DNA of 64,000 nucleotides from Molossus alvarezi (GCA_037176705.1 CM073885.1:167142290-167206289); one strand, 5' to 3'. Shown: positions 47,011 through 60,628, counted from the stretch's first letter. Notes: generated by a model from the letters alone, not told the origin. Translations and numbers: made by a program.

Positions 47011-47059
47011 ATATGGGGGGGGATGTATCCTGAACAAATGAAACACCGTACTGCTTCCT

Positions 47060-47415
47060 CTGATCTTCACGAAAGCTGGTGTAGAGTTCACCGGCAGCAC
47101 GGACATCTCACAGAAGTATGAGTCACAAATGTAAGCCACATATGTGATTGTACATTTTCTAGTAGTTATGTTCAAAAAGTAAAATAAATTTTAATAATAT
47201 ATTTTCATTAACTCAACGTATTAAAATATTATTATTCAACACAAGGGCACTATAAATTATTAATATTTCACATTCTTGTTCTCATATTAAGTCTTTAAGT
47301 CCAGTGTATATTTTACCTAACAGCTCACTCAGTTTGGATTAGCCACATTTCAGTTGCTCAGAAGCTACTCTTGGCTAATGGCCACCCTAGTAGGCAGCAC
47401 AGGAGCTGAAGTGAA
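47060..47415. mobile_element. hAT-Charlie-type transposon fossil
   Basis: 'gtaagccacatatgtgattgtacattttctagtagttatg', 'aattttaataatatattttcatt', 'tttggattagccacatttcagttgctcag' and 'ggctaatggccaccctagtaggcagcac' type landmarks follow in order the common mammalian non-autonomous element. Subfamily not assigned. Confidence 0.7.
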
Positions 47416-47559
47416 CATTGGGGCACTTTCAGGTCTGTCCCTGACAAGGGGGTTCCATTTGTTGGGGTAAAATGTGTGGATTCCCAAGAATGACAGTTGT
47501 ATTCTTACTTAAATAGAAGCACAGACAGGCACCCCGAGGCCAGATGTGAACGGCACAAG

Positions 47560-47760
47560 TAGTGTGCTCTAGTGGGCTGGTCTCAGACTGCTTTCTACGT
47601 GCTGCGCTCCTCTGAGACTAAGCTTCCTCTTCTATAACGCGAATAGATTATCACCTATTTCTTATGTTCTTGGGCTCTTACGGATGAAAAGAGGTAATTG
47701 CCTATGGAATTTGTCTAGTCACATGGCTGGTATAAGGTAAGCATTTATTCAATAAAATCA
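47560..47760 (+). mobile_element. MIR SINE (tentative)
   Basis: Sense-like order with 'cttcctcttctataacgcgaatagattatcacctat' type core and 'ggtataaggtaagcatttattcaataaa' end. Highly diverged. Confidence 0.5.
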
Positions 47761-48380
47761 TCTCATTTCATATTTTGGGGCACCTTTGTCAGTATTCCAT
47801 AGGCAATGTAGCCATTTGAGACTAAGTCTTCATTATTTGCATTTTTATTAAAACATGTTTCTACAATTTGTTTTTTTGACAAAATTATGTTTCTTGCAGA
47901 GATCACTACATTTAATTATTTTATATTATATTAAAATCATTCAATCTTATCACTTATTTATTAATTATTATTTTTTTAGGGTTGTTTTGGCTATTCTCTT
48001 TTAGGGTTGAAAATCTTATCACTTATTGATAATCTTTTGTTATTTTTTAATAAGTCATGAATAATGTGTATGTAAGTGTGTATCTTTGAAATGTTTAATA
48101 ATTATTAATTTCTTATTATGGCAAAAACACTTAACTTGGAACTTTCAAGGTTAGAAAAGGGTAAATGAAAGTATGTTCCACAAGCAGTACCTACATTTAT
48201 TAAAGTTTTGGAATTGACTCCAATTTGTGCAGCCTTTTCATCTACATTCATGAGTGTAGGTGAACAACTCTGTCAAGGAAAGCTTAAAATAGGAGAGACA
48301 AGAGGAGACAAAACATATATATTTAGAAACAAACAATTAAACTTAATCTGGAATCAGTGATTCTAATTAGTCAAATAAGA
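47761..48380. other. Intron, nothing recognised
   Basis: Contains a shred of antisense L1 ('gggttgttttggctattctc') near 47980; otherwise blank. Confidence 0.45.
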
Positions 48381-48390
48381 CCCAGGGATT

Positions 48391-48610
48391 GCCCAGCCAG
48401 TGTGGCTCAGTGTACTGAATGTAGTCCTATGGACTGAGAAGTCCTAGTTTGATTTCCAGTCAGGGCACATGCCTGGGTTGCTGGTTCGATCCCCAGTGGG
48501 GGTATGTAGGAGGCAAGTGATGGATGTATCTCTCTCACATTGATATTTCTTTCTCTCTCTCCCTTCCTCTCTCTCTAAGAAATCAACAAAAGCATATTTT
48601 AAAAAATGTG
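48391..48610 (+). mobile_element. VES SINE, diverged
   Basis: Sense copy, head GCCCAGCCAGTGTGGCTCAG, B-box-like 'ggttcgatcccc', TCTC body. CCCAGGGATT flanks it at 48381-48390 and 48611-48620. Confidence 0.9.
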
Positions 48611-48784
48611 CCCAGGGATTTAGTAGAAAAATTAGTATTAAATTATTATTAAGTTTCCAGAAGTTATATTTACGAGCTTATTTTTATTTATTTATTTATT
48701 TTAGGAAGGAAGACTCAATGTTTTCCCACTATTACATATATTGGGTGATATGAACATAAGTAAGAGTGAAAAAATGTGTTCATA

Positions 48785-49078
48785 AAAATACCTCTTTTTA
48801 ACTTTTTTACTGAGTTAATTGGGATGGCATTGATCAATAAAATTGTATAGGTTTCAGGGGTATAATTCTATAATACATCATCTTTATATTGTATTGTGTG
48901 TTCAGCACCCCAAGTTATGTTACCTTCCATCACCATTTATCACCCCTTTACCTTTTCCTACCATCCCCACCCCCTCTTTTCCTCTGGTAATCACCATACT
49001 GTTGTCTGTGTCTATGAGGTTTTTTTTTGCTTTATTCCCTTCACCTTTTTCACCCAGCCCCCCAACCCCTCCCCTCTA
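48785..49078 (-). mobile_element. L1 3' UTR fragment
   Basis: Antisense 'ttttactgagttaattgggatggcattgatcaataaa' type sequence, 'ggtaatcaccatactgttgtctg', and C-rich end. 5'-truncated at the 3' UTR. Confidence 0.7.
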
Positions 49079-49278
49079 AGAGCTTATTTTGATTACAATT
49101 CTGTTGATTTCTATGTGATGATGGATAAGTTATTATTTAATGGATTTTAATGTGAAAAAAATCAACCAAGATTTCTCTTCTAAATGTCCATCTGCAAATT
49201 CAGCCACTATCATATTCTCTGTATTATTGGCATATATTTAATAAAATCTCTAAGTTTAAAGAGGTCAGGAAATCAAGT

Positions 49279-49281
<3 letters not shown>

Positions 49282-49324
<43 letters not shown>
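49282..49324. repeat. GT dinucleotide microsatellite
   Basis: About 21 uninterrupted GT units. Likely polymorphic. Confidence 0.98.
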
Positions 49325-49325
<1 letters not shown>

Positions 49326-49679
49326 TGTATTTTAAGTCCCCACAGTAATTTCCAAATAATGAGTTATACAAGAAGTATATTTGGGAATATTACATGGTAA
49401 TCTACTTTTGCCTTAAAAATATATGTAAAGCAATGAGGGCTGAATGCATTAGCTCCTCTTTGAGGTCACTCATTTCCCTGAAATATTTGGCAGTAGTATA
49501 AAGGGCTGCTACCTACTGATGAGAAAACTGGCATAACAAATCAGTCAAAGCCCTGAGTTAGGGGAGTCTGGCTCCAGAGTCCTGAGTTAGGGAAGTCTGG
49601 CTGATTGTACTCAGCTCTGTACTTTAGTGAATCCTGTACACAATGTTTGGTGCAACGTACATGCATTTAAAGTTTAAAG
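49325..49679. other. Intron, nothing recognised
   Basis: 49545-49605 holds a short tandem: 'ccctgagttaggggagtctggct' type unit twice. Otherwise blank. Confidence 0.5.
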
Positions 49680-49875
49680 TCATGAACTTGAATCTCTGCA
49701 CTGCTTACTACCTATGTGATTGAACACCTGGTCTACTTAACCTCTCTAATTCTTATGTTTCTTGTCTGTATAAATGGGATTATTGTAATTTATTTCTAAG
49801 TGGTTTGAAAAATAATTGAGCTAATATATAATATGTTTAAAAAAGTACTTGGCATATATTTGATTTTCAGTTATT
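49680..49875 (+). mobile_element. MIR SINE
   Basis: 'cttgaatctctgcactgcttactacctatgtgattg' type core, 'cttaacctctctaattcttatgtttcttgtctgtataaatgggattat' and 'aaaaagtacttggcatat' in MIR order. Confidence 0.7.
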
Positions 49876-51945
49876 TCCCCTTTTTCTGCCACTCCTGCTG
49901 GGGGGTTTATGAAATTAAACTACAAGTTTAAATTTATTAAAAACATATTGTCTACTTTCTGGTTTTTCTTTATCATGTTTTATTCATTGCTCAAAGCAAT
50001 GGTTTGGACTCTTCCTTCCTCTTGTCTATTCAAAGGACTTGCTCTCACAAAACCCCCAAAATATATAATTACTAAATGTTCTGATTTTATTTATTACTTA
50101 TAATAAGCAATGGAAAAAAAAGAAATAGGACTAAAATTCACAGAAGTTGATGAGTTGGTTGGGTACCACATGGGTGTGAAGAGATACTAAGTTAATTTTT
50201 AAATATAGAGGCATACTCCTCAGAATGTTTTCCTAGTTAATATTTTCCAAGTAGAACACCTCTTCGTTTTAATATTCCAATTCACAAAATGCATTCATCT
50301 CTTCATACTCTGTTTTATTTGAGGGATGGTGTAGGGCTAAGAATTATATTGGAAAATATATTTACATCACTCCCAGATCAGTAGAAAACTCTTTAAACAA
50401 TGTTTTATGCAGGGAAAAAAGTCGTTTATTGCAAATACACCTGGTAGACAAAAAAGGTTTTGAACATTTCATTCAGTGACGAAACAGAGGCTGTTGATCA
50501 TGATAAAAGAAGCATCACAGCAACAAAAGTCCTGTGAGCCATTATTTCATTGTGCATTTGTCCTGTGTATGTTTCAGCTGTGTCCTATACATAGCCATGA
50601 TTTTATTTAATGTGAACAATGAAAGCCTCTAGGAACTGGGAACATTTTACGGAAAACTGTGGAGCAGAAGGAGCAAGGCTAGTGAAAAGGAGATTAGAAT
50701 GTACGAGACGATAAGAGGATATAACACACTGACTGAAGATAATCTGGCTTTGAAGAAGAGGCAGATTAAGAAAGTAGTTGAAGAGCCCTTAGAATAGTCA
50801 TCGAGGGATTCACTACTGAGTTTGTTTATGTAAACATGTGATGGTAGTCTAAGGAAGACAACCAGCAAATTAAACTGATGGACATCATTGACTTCTAAGG
50901 CTTTGACTTTAATAGGTACTTCTTTCCAGATGACTGCATGTAATATTTAAATTATAACTGAGTGCTGTGGATGACAAGTAACTTCTAATGGTAACAGGTC
51001 TTCATTTCTTTCAAATCTAATCAGATCATGTAAATAATATAGATGAACTCGAACAATGAAAAATTAACATGAGGTTTATTAAGCAAAGACCTGGTTTATT
51101 GAGACTTGGAAATTAACTACTGAGATATCAAAAAGTATCAAAGCATATTAAGGTGGATGTATCCCTTGGATTCTCTGTGATGTCTGATTAGCTAATTCCT
51201 AAGACTCCCTCAATTCTTTGCACAATAAAGCTTATTTTGTTCATTTTTCATTGTCTGTGTTTACCTCCATTAGGAACTGTAAAAATCAAAACAATCCATT
51301 TTTAATCTCTTAAATAATATGTATTTGTGTTTTTCATAAACTTGATCCTCACTGAAATATTTATATTATAAGCAAAGTTAGAAATTGCAACATTATTGCA
51401 TTATCTTGGTTATCAAACTAAAATTGAATTATTTTTACTGTTTGAGACCCCAAAATATATTCTTATTAAATAAAAACCAAGGAAGCTATTTCATATGGTT
51501 GAATATAAGTAAAACAACACAGATTACATTTCTGTTGGGAGGAAAATATGATTGTATGAAACCAAATATATTTCATGTCCCAATAAACTTAATATGTTAG
51601 AAAATTTCAGCTTTACTCAAAATGCCATTTGGCTGTACCCTATTTATATAGTAGTGGAGAGATACACATTTTAAAATACTCTAATTTTTAACTATATTAT
51701 TGTTCCAAGAAAATGTTTTTCAATTTAGGATTTTTTCTACATAAGCTATTTCTTTCATTTTATAGTAAGAATATGGAGAATTAGGATATTTGTGTGTTTT
51801 ATTTTTTAAACTGATATTTGGCCTTTCCAATGCACATTGTCTACTTTAAGAAACATATAGATAGATAATCAAAATAAAATGATCTAATCAGAATATTATC
51901 ATTTGTTGAAGTGACTTTTGTTTACCTATTGATTGCCTGGAAGCT
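49876..51945. other. MALRD1 intron, nothing recognised
   Basis: About 2 kb of AT-rich DNA without exons or nameable repeats. Confidence 0.5.
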
Positions 51946-52077
51946 TTTGTCAAAAATTAGTTAATCATATAAGTGCATAGAACTAAAATTGGTATTTTGT
52001 CTCCTCCACTGAACTATTTGTCTAATCTTACTACATATTTCTATCCTATGTCATATATATATCTACAGATCTTTATC

Positions 52078-52127
52078 TCTATCATCTATCTATCATCATC
52101 TATTATCTATCTATCTATCTATCTATC

Positions 52128-52178
<51 letters not shown>

Positions 52179-52182
52179 ATCT
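52078..52182. repeat. TATC tetranucleotide microsatellite
   Basis: (TATC)n with a few TCATC interruptions, directly upstream of the VES tail; probably grown from the SINE's simple-sequence tail. Confidence 0.95.
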
Positions 52183-52187
52183 ATTGT

Positions 52188-52419
52188 TGTTAATCCTCAC
52201 CCAAGGACATTTTTCCATTGGTTTTTAGACAGAGTGGAAGAGAGGGAGGGGACAGAGATACAGAAAGAGAGAGAAAAATGTTGACCTGAGAGAAACACAT
52301 TGACTAGTTGCGGGGATCAAATCCACAGCCCAGGTACATGTGCCCTTGACTGGGAATTGAACCCACAACCCTTCAGTCCACAGGCTGATGATCTAACTGC
52401 TGAGCCAAACTGGCCATGG
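52188..52419 (-). mobile_element. VES SINE
   Basis: Antisense copy from 'aatcctcacccaaggacattttt' to 'ccaaactggccatggc', moderately diverged. Its tail side abuts the TATC array. Confidence 0.88.
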
Positions 52420-55257
52420 CTGTCCTATATATTTTTATATAAATGTTAGCTCTACTGGGACACTGATAGTGATAGCATTATATCTATCAGTTTTCGGGAG
52501 GATTGATATATCAACAATATTGAGTTTTCCTATTCATGGGCATGGCAGATCTCTATAATTATTCAAGTATTATTTAATTTCTCTCAGTACTGCTTTGTAA
52601 TGTAATTAGATAGTTCCATTCCATTTTTAAAATTTTATTTTTCGATTACAGTTTACATTTAGTATTATTTTGCATTAGCTTCAAGTGTGCAGCATAGTGG
52701 TTAGATAATCATATAACTTTAAAAAGTGGTCCCCAATACTTCATGTCTCCACCTGACACTGAACATAGTTATTACAATATTATTGACTGTATTTCCTATA
52801 CTGTACTTTATGTCCCCATGACCATTTTGGAACTACTGATTTGTAGTTTTTAATCCCTTCACCTTTTTCACCCAACCCCCAACATCCCTCCCCTATGACA
52901 AGCATCAGTCTATTCTCTGCATGTAGGAGTCTGTTTCTATTTTGTCTGTTACTTAATTTTGCTCTTTATTCCACATATAAGGAAATCATAAGGTATTTGT
53001 CTTTCTCTCTCTGACTTATTTCACTGAGCATAATACCCTCTTGGTCCATCCTTGCCATCAAAAATAGTGATATTTTGGCCGAGTAATATTTTATTGTATG
53101 TGTACCACTATATTTTTATCCACTAACCTCACCTATTTATGGGCCCTTGTGTTGCTTCCATATCTTGGCTATAATAAATAATGCTGCAATGAAAATGTGA
53201 GTGCATTTAACCTTTTGAATTAGTGTTTTGGGTTCCTTTGGGCATATATACCCATAAGTAGAATTGCTGGGTTGTAAGACAATTTTATTTTTAATTTTTT
53301 GAGGAACTTCCAAATTGTTTCCTATGGTGGCTGCACCAAGCTGCATTTCCATCAACAGTGCAAGAGGTTCCCTTTTCTCCATGTACTCACCAACACTTTC
53401 TGGTTGTTGATTCATTGATGATAGCCATTCTGACAGAGGTGAAGTGATATCTCATTGTGGTTTTAATTTACATGTATCTGATGATTAGTGACATTGATCA
53501 TCATTTCATATGTCTATCATCCATCTGTATGTCCTCAGGTCCTCTGCCCAATTTTTAATAGCCTGTGTGTATTTTTAGTGTTAAGTTCCTTGTGTTCTTT
53601 ATAAATTTGGGACATTAACCCCTTATCAGATGTATTATTGGCAAATATGTTCTTTCATTCAGTATGTGGTCCTTTCATTTTCTTGATGGTTTCCTTTGCT
53701 GTGAAAAACGTTTTAGTTCAATGTAGATCAATTTATTTATTTTTTCAACTTCCCTTTCCAAGGAGATATATCAGAAAAAAATATTGCTAAGAGAAATGTC
53801 AGAGATTTTGCTGCCTATTTTTCTTCCAGGAATTTTATGGTTTCAAGTCTTATATTTAAGTCTGTAATCTATTTTGAATTTGTTCTTGTATGGTGTAAGA
53901 AGGTGGGTTAGTTTCATTTGTTTTGTATGTATCTTCCCAATACCATTTATTGAATAGACTGCCTTTATCCACTGTGGTTTCTTGCATCCTATGTCATATA
54001 TTAATTGCCCATATAGGTGTGGGTTTATTTCTGGGCTCTCTATTCTGTTCCATTGATCTAACAGTCTGCTTTATGCCAGTACCATAGTGTTTTGATTACT
54101 ATGGCCTTATAGTATAGTTTGATATAAGGCAGAATGATACCTCCACCTTTGTTCTTCTTTCTCAAGATTGCCTGGCTATTCAAAGTATTTCATAGTTCCA
54201 TATAAATTTTTAAAGTATTTGTTCTACTTCTGTCTAAAACACCACTGGTATTTTAATAGAAATTGTATTCAATCTACAGGTTGCTTTGAGTAGTATAGAC
54301 AATTTAATGAGGTTAATTCTTCTTATCCATGAGTATGATATATGCTTCCATTTATTAGTTTTCTTCAATTTCTCTCTTATAATTTTTCCTGGTACAAGAC
54401 TGTACCTCCTTGATTAAATTTATTCCTAGGTATTTTTTTGAGATTGTTTAAATGTGATTTTTTTCTTAGTTTCCTTTCCTGATAGTTCATTACTGGTGTA
54501 TAAAACTGCTACCAGTTTCTGAATATTTATTTTGCATCCTGCTACTTTACAGAATTCATTTATTAGTTCTAGTGGCTTTTTAGGTGAATTCTTTAAGGTT
54601 TTGTATATACAGTATTATGACATTTGCAAATGACAGTTTTAACTCTTCCTTTCCAGTTTGGATGCCTTGTTTTATTGTTGTGGATAGGGCTTCCCAAAAT
54701 ATGTTAAATAAGAATAATGAGAGTAGACATCCCTGTTTTGTTTCTAATCTTAAGAAAAATGCTTTCAGTTTTTCACCATTGAGTATGATGTTGACTGTGT
54801 GTTTGTCTTATATGGCCTTTATTATGTTGAGGTATACTTCCTCTATTTCCACTTTATTGAGAGATTTTTTATCATAAATAGGTTCTGGAATTTGTGAAAT
54901 GATTTGTCTACATCATTATGATGATTTTTATCCTTTATTTAGTTTATGTGGTGTATCACATTAATTGATTTGTGGATATAAAACCAGCCTTGCACTTCAG
55001 GAATAAAATCCCACTTGATCATGGTGTATGAGCTTTCTAATATAGTATATTGCTGAATTTAGTGTGCTAATATTTTGTTGAGGATTTTTGCATCTATGTT
55101 CTTCAGAGATACTGGCCTATACTTTTCATTTTTTTAATGTTTTTTTTGTTTGTTGTTTTGAATCAGGATAATGCCAACCTCATAAAGCGAGTTTGGCAGT
55201 TTTCTCTCTTACTAATTTTTTTTTGGAATAGTTTAAGGATAGTTGTCAATTCTTTTA

Positions 55258-55501
55258 TTTTTTTTTTAATCCTCACCCGAGGACATTTTTTTCGATATTT
55301 TGTTCAGATAGAGTGGGAGGAAGAGAGAGAGAGAGAAACATCGACGTGAAGGGACACATCGAGTGGCTGCCACCCACATGACCCAACCAGGGCCGGGGAC
55401 AAACTGCAACTGAGGTACGTGCCCTTAGCGGGAAACCAAACCCGGGTCTCTCCGGACCGCAGGTCGACTCTCTAACCCCGCTGAGCCAAACCGGCCAGGG
55501 C
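55258..55501 (-). mobile_element. VES SINE inside L1, exact borders
   Basis: Antisense copy with consensus-like head 'gagccaaaccggccagggc'. AGTTGTCAATTCTTTTA flanks it at 55241-55257 and 55502-55518. Confidence 0.96.
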
Positions 55502-56184
55502 AGTTGTCAATTCTTTTAATACTGGGTAAAATTCAACTGTGAAGCCATCCGGTCTAAGACTTTTGTTTATTTGGAGTGTTTTTTTTTAAATTGCTTCGAT
55601 TTTGTTGGTTGTAATCAGTGTGTTCAAATTTTTTGTTTCTTCTTGATTCAGTCTTAGAATATTGGATGTGTCTAGAATCTATCTATTTCTTCCAGGTTGT
55701 CCAACTCGTTGGCATATACTTGTTTGTAGTATTTTCTTATAATCCTTTGTATTTCTGTGGTATTAGTTGTAACTTCTCAGCTTTTATTTCTGATTTTATT
55801 TATTTGGGTCCTCTCATTCTTTATCTTGATGAGTCTGGTTAAAGTTTTATCGATCATGTTTATCTTTTCAAGAAAACAACTCTTGGTTTGATCAATCTTT
55901 TATATATATATTTTTAGACTTTGTTTTGTTTATTTCTGCTCTGATCTTTATAATTTCCTTCACTCTACTGACCTTGGTCTTTGTTTATTCTTTTTCTAAT
56001 TTCTTTAGTTATAAAGTTATAGTTTTTATTTGAGGATTTCTCTTTGTTTGTTTTTTAGGTAGGTCTATATTGCTATTAATTTTTCTCTTAGGACTGCTTT
56101 CACTGTTTTCCATAGATTTTATGGTGTGTGTTTATTTGTTTGTTTGTTTTTTATTTGATTCAAGGTATCTTTTGCATTTTTTTA

Positions 56185-56434
56185 TTTTTTTTATTTTTTT
56201 TATCCTCACCTGAGGACATTTTTTTTTTTTGATAGTTTGTTCAGATAGAGTGGGAGGGAGAGAGAGAGAGAAACATCGATGTGAAAGGGACACATCGAGT
56301 GGTTGCTACCCACATGACCCAACCAGGGCCGGGGACAAACTGCAACCAAGGTACGTGCCCTTAGTGGGAACCAAACCCGGGTCTCTCCAGACCACAGGCC
56401 AATGCTCTAACCACTGAGCCAAACTGGCCAGGGC
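56185..56434 (-). mobile_element. VES SINE inside L1
   Basis: Antisense copy with long T tract, 'tatcctcacctgaggacattttt', and head ending 'ccaaactggccagggc'. It interrupts the ORF2 endonuclease region; borders are approximate on the T-rich side. Confidence 0.9.
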
Positions 56435-57372
56435 TGAATTTTTTCTTTGATCTCTTGTTAACCCATTCATTGTTTAGTAGCATGCTATTTTGTCTCCATG
56501 TGTTTGTGTGTTTTTCAATTTTTTTCTTGTAATTGAGTTTGTTCCCTACCATTATGGTTAGATAGAATGTTTGATATAATTTTAATGTTCTTAAATTTAT
56601 TTAGAGTTGTTGTATGTCCTAGCATGTGGTCAACCCCGGAAAATGTTCCATGTGCACTTGAAAAGAATGTATGTTCCACTACTTGGAGGTGAAATGCTCT
56701 GAAAATATCAAGTAAACCAATTTGTCTGGGGTGTTATAACAAGCCGCTGTTTCTTTGTTGATTTTCTCTCTGTAAAATTTACCCATTAATGTCAATGGGG
56801 TGTTAAAATCCCCTACTATGGCTGCATTACTGTCAAACTCTCCCTTTATGTCCATCAATTTGTGCTTTGTATATTAAGGTGCTCCTATTTTGGGTACATA
56901 AAAGCTTCCAACAGTTAGACCTTTTGTTGAATTGCTTTCTCCATCATTGTTTAGTGTCCTTCTTTGTCTTTTATTATAACCTTGGTTTTAAATTCTATAT
57001 TGTCCGATGTAAGTATTGCTATCCCAGCATTTTTTTTTTTTTTCATTTCAATTTGCATGAAATATCTTTATCCATCATTTTACTTTTAGTCTGTATGTAT
57101 CTTTTGTTCTGAGTTGGGTGTCTTGTAGATAGCATATAGATGGGTCTTGTATTTTTTATCCATTCAGCTTCTCTATGTCTTTTGATTGCAGTATTTAATC
57201 ATTTATGTTTAAAGTGATTATTGATAGGTGTATATTTATTGCCATTTAATTCTTTACACTTATGTTACTTCCTTTCTTTTGTTTTCTTAAAGAAGTACCT
57301 TTAACATTTCTTGTAATACCAGTTCAGTGGTGATGAGTTTCCTGAGCTTTTCCTTATCTGGGAAACTCTTAA

Positions 57373-58205
57373 TAATATATATAATATTGTTGAAAGTATT
57401 ACAAATGTCCCTCACTTACTCCCCATTTGTCCCCCCTCCTCCCAGCCTCTGCACCATCTCAGGCCTTCACCACACTATTTTCTGTGTTCATGGGCTATGC
57501 ATATATGTATATAAGTTCTTTGGTTAATCTCTTCCCTTCCCTTCCCCCCCTCCCCTGTGAGATTTGTCAGTCTTTTCTATGCATCCATGCCTCTGGAACT
57601 ATTTTGTTCATCAGTTTATCTTATTTATTAGATTCTCTATATAAGTGAGATCATGTGATATTTGCCTTTCTCTGACTGGCTTATTTCTCTTAGCATAATC
57701 TTCTCCAAGTCCATCCATGCTGTCAAAAATGGTATGAGGTCCTTCCTCTTCACTGCTGTGTAGTTTTCCATTTTATAAATGTACCACAGCTTTTTTAATC
57801 TATTCATCTACTGTTGGGAGCTTGGGATGTTTCCATATTTTAGCTATTGTAAATAATGCTCTTATGAACATAGGAGTGCATATATCTTTCTGATTGGTGT
57901 TTTGGGATTCTTAGAATATATTCCTAATTCCTAGAAGTGGGATCACTGAATCAAATGGCAGTTCCATTTTTAATTTTTTGAGGAAACACCATATTGTTTT
58001 CCATAGTGATCGCATCAGTCTGCATTCCCACTAGCAGTGTATGAGAGTTCCTTTTTCTCCACATCCTCACCAACACTTGTTGTTTGTTCATTTATTGATG
58101 GTAGCCTTTTTGGCAGGTGTGAAGTGATACCTCATATTCATTTTAATTGGCATTTCTCTGATGATTAGTGGCATTGAGCATTTTTTCATATATCTCTTGT
58201 CCATT
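57373..58205 (-). mobile_element. Second L1 3' end joined to the older L1
   Basis: Antisense 3' UTR (57373-57640, C-rich 'cttcaccacactattttctgtg') and ORF2 C-terminus (57640-58205, 'gtgggatcactgaatcaaatggc'). It abuts the ORF1 end of the element at 52626-57372. Confidence 0.8.
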
Positions 58206-58625
58206 TTAAATAAATTATCTCCAAATTTTTATTGTTTAGTGTTATTGTTAGTAGTACTATGTTATTTTACAAAGGTTCATTGCTATGATATAAAACTACA
58301 ACTGATTTTTGATAATTTTGTATCTTTTTCTTTGTAAAATTCACATAAATCGTTCTTACAGTTATCTTTTCATATATTCTTTAAGATTTAAAATTATGAA
58401 ACATATGATAAACAATTATATTCTTTATTTCTAAACTTCAAGCCTTTATTTTTCTCACTGTTTTAGATATCCAAACAATATAAAAAATAAGTGGTGGGCA
58501 GGTATTTTTTCCTTGCTTCTGATTTTAGAGGATAGCATCCTATCTTTCTCCATTAAGTATAATGTTAGCTATTAAATTTTAAGGTAATGGTTTTTATTAG
58601 TCTGAAGATGTTTTCTTCTATTTCT

Positions 58626-58865
58626 TTTTTTTTTTTTCTTTTTTTTTTTTTGATCCTCACCTGAGGACATTTTTTCCATTTGTTGTTCAGATAGAGTGGC
58701 AGGGAGAAAGAGAGAGAGAGAAACATCGAGTGGCTGCCACCCGCACAACCTAACCAGGGCTGGGGACAAACTGCAACCAAGGCATGCACCCTTAGCGGGA
58801 ACCGAACCCAGGTCTCTCTGAACCGCAGGTTGATGCTCTAACCATTGAGCTAAACTGGCCAGGGC
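58626..58865 (-). mobile_element. VES SINE, exact borders
   Basis: Antisense copy with two long T tracts in its tail and head ending 'ctaaactggccagggc'. TCTATTTCT flanks it at 58617-58625 and 58866-58874. Confidence 0.94.
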
Positions 58866-59005
58866 TCTATTTCTCATCTAGTATTTAATCATGATTATAT
58901 ATTAACTTTCGTCAAATGCTATTTCTGAATGTGTGAAGAAAATTATGTGATATTTCTTCTTTAATATCTAACTATGGGTATTATATTAACTGATTTTCAA
59001 ATCTT

Positions 59006-59223
59006 TTTAAAAAATTTTTTCCTTTATTGATTTTAGAGAGGGAGGAAGTGAGAGGGAGAGAGAGATAGAAACGTCCATCAGAGAGAACATCAATTGGCTG
59101 CCTCCTGCATCCTCCCCACTGGGGATCGGGTCATGGTCAGGGCACAACCTGGGCATGTGTTCTGACCAAGAATTGAACCGGCAACCTCTTGGTGCATGGA
59201 TCAGTGCTCAACCACTGAGCTGG
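59006..59223 (-). mobile_element. VES SINE, exact borders
   Basis: Antisense copy of the variant with 'tttattgattttagagaggg'. ACTGATTTTCAAATCTT is repeated at 58989-59005 and 59224-59240. Confidence 0.95.
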
Positions 59224-59410
59224 ACTGATTTTCAAATCTTGAACAAGCCTTGCATTCTTAAAATTAACCCAACTTGATTAGAATGTATTATTCTGTCCTT
59301 TTGTCACTAGATTTTATATAATAAATTTTTGTTGAGAATTTTTGCATATGTATTACCGAAAGTATTGTTCTGTAACTTTCCTTTCTTGTAAATATTCTTA
59401 TAATTGCCTT

Positions 59411-60628
59411 TTTTTATATTATTATTATCACATATATTTATATATTTGTTTTTTACCTTCTCACAGAAATTTACGTTGCATGGTGGCAAGAATTTTATAA
59501 ATTGCTTTTCTTACTACCCAGTACATAGTTGGAGCTCAATATGTAATGAATTCCTACATAAGTTAATTAAAAAGGCAAAGTGAATTCTCACAAATATGGA
59601 TATGTAGGAGGTTCATAAGGCAATCAGCCAAGATTGGGTCAGGAGGCACAAACTGCAGAAACAATATCTTTAAGAAAACAAACAAGTATACAATTATATC
59701 ATAAATTTTACTATATTTAGAGGAGTTCATATCTCAGTTAGTCAAGTGAATAAAAACAGGATATAATTAAATATAGAAAAATAATATAAGAACAAGTATA
59801 ATAAACTTATATATGTTGTTAAGTCAAAGATAATATTTATGTAATAATAATAATAATGTCAATACTGAGTGTAATTTAACCAAAAATTATAACAACTCTT
59901 GGATATACGAGGGGAGATAAATATATGTGGTGGAGAAGGGAGTCGTATAAAATGTAAGTCCTTATTCCCCATAGGACAAAGGCAATAGCTTAGACCTAAC
60001 CTTGAAAAAACATGAACTAGCTTTATAAATATCTTATTTAGATACTTGCAGAAAATGCCAGACACAATAGAAACAGTTAAAAACAAAATTATGCAAAGTA
60101 TGGCAATAGAAAGTGTCAGATGCGACATCAGCTACTTAAAGTAGTATTTACCTTTTAAATTCCATACATGTATTGTTTTAGTAAGTAGGAAAATTTATTT
60201 TGATATGAGAGGTTATGTATAACAAATGGATAAGACTAGTCTAGTTGTTGTTGTTGTTTTTTTTTAATCATCAGATTTATCATGACTGGGAGTACCAGTC
60301 AGTCCATATATTGTCTTTATAGTACTCATAAATAATCTTCAGTAAGATCATAAATAATGAAAAATTGATATTCTTGTGAATTAAAGATCTGGCTAAATGG
60401 TTTTTCTCAAGTAGACTTTTAAAGATTAAAATTCTAAGAAAATGTGAATTTAGAATTTTTTGGAAAAAAATTAAACCATTGCTAAAATTTATGCTATTTC
60501 AATACATAGAACAGAAAGATAAAAGTTGATCTTATTTTTTTTTTCAGGAGACTTTCTATTTGCATTTTAGCAAATATTAAAAGAATGACAAGATAAAGCC
60601 TGAAGGAAAACATTTCTGTAAATTTTTA
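59411..60628. other. Intron, nothing recognised
   Basis: AT-rich with short (AAT) and (TTG) tracts near 59840 and 60245. No feature identified. Confidence 0.5.

Larger units (their letters stand above)
51950..52625 (-). mobile_element. Old L1 ORF2 fragment, split by microsatellite and VES
   Basis: 51950-52060 and 52430-52625 match antisense old L1 ORF2 ('tttgtcaaaaattagttaatcatataagtg'; 'tcgggaggattgatatatcaacaatattgag'). Between them lie a TATC array and a VES element. Confidence 0.65.
52626..57372 (-). mobile_element. Old L1, 3' UTR through ORF2 into ORF1, with two VES inserts
   Basis: Antisense. 3' UTR at 52626-53040 ('ttcaagtgtgcagcatagtggttag'), ORF2 C-terminus at 53100-54200, reverse transcriptase segment at 54400-55600, endonuclease segment at 56430-57200, and the end of ORF1 at about 57280-57372. 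About 4.3 kb of L1 after removing the SINEs. Stops and small indels destroy all frames. Confidence 0.85.
58206..59410 (-). mobile_element. Ancient L1 ORF2 fragment with two VES inserts
   Basis: Diverged antisense reverse-transcriptase region ('ccattaagtataatgttagct', 'gtcaaatgctatttctgaatg', 'aacaagccttgcattcttaaaa', 'ttgttgagaatttttgcatatg'). It is in the same orientation as the L1s before it and is cut by VES copies at 58626 and 59006. Confidence 0.7.

Noticed and set aside
46855..52182. TATC arrays considered as CRISPR-like spaced repeats
   Set aside because: Four-base units without unique spacers in a mammalian genome; ordinary microsatellites.
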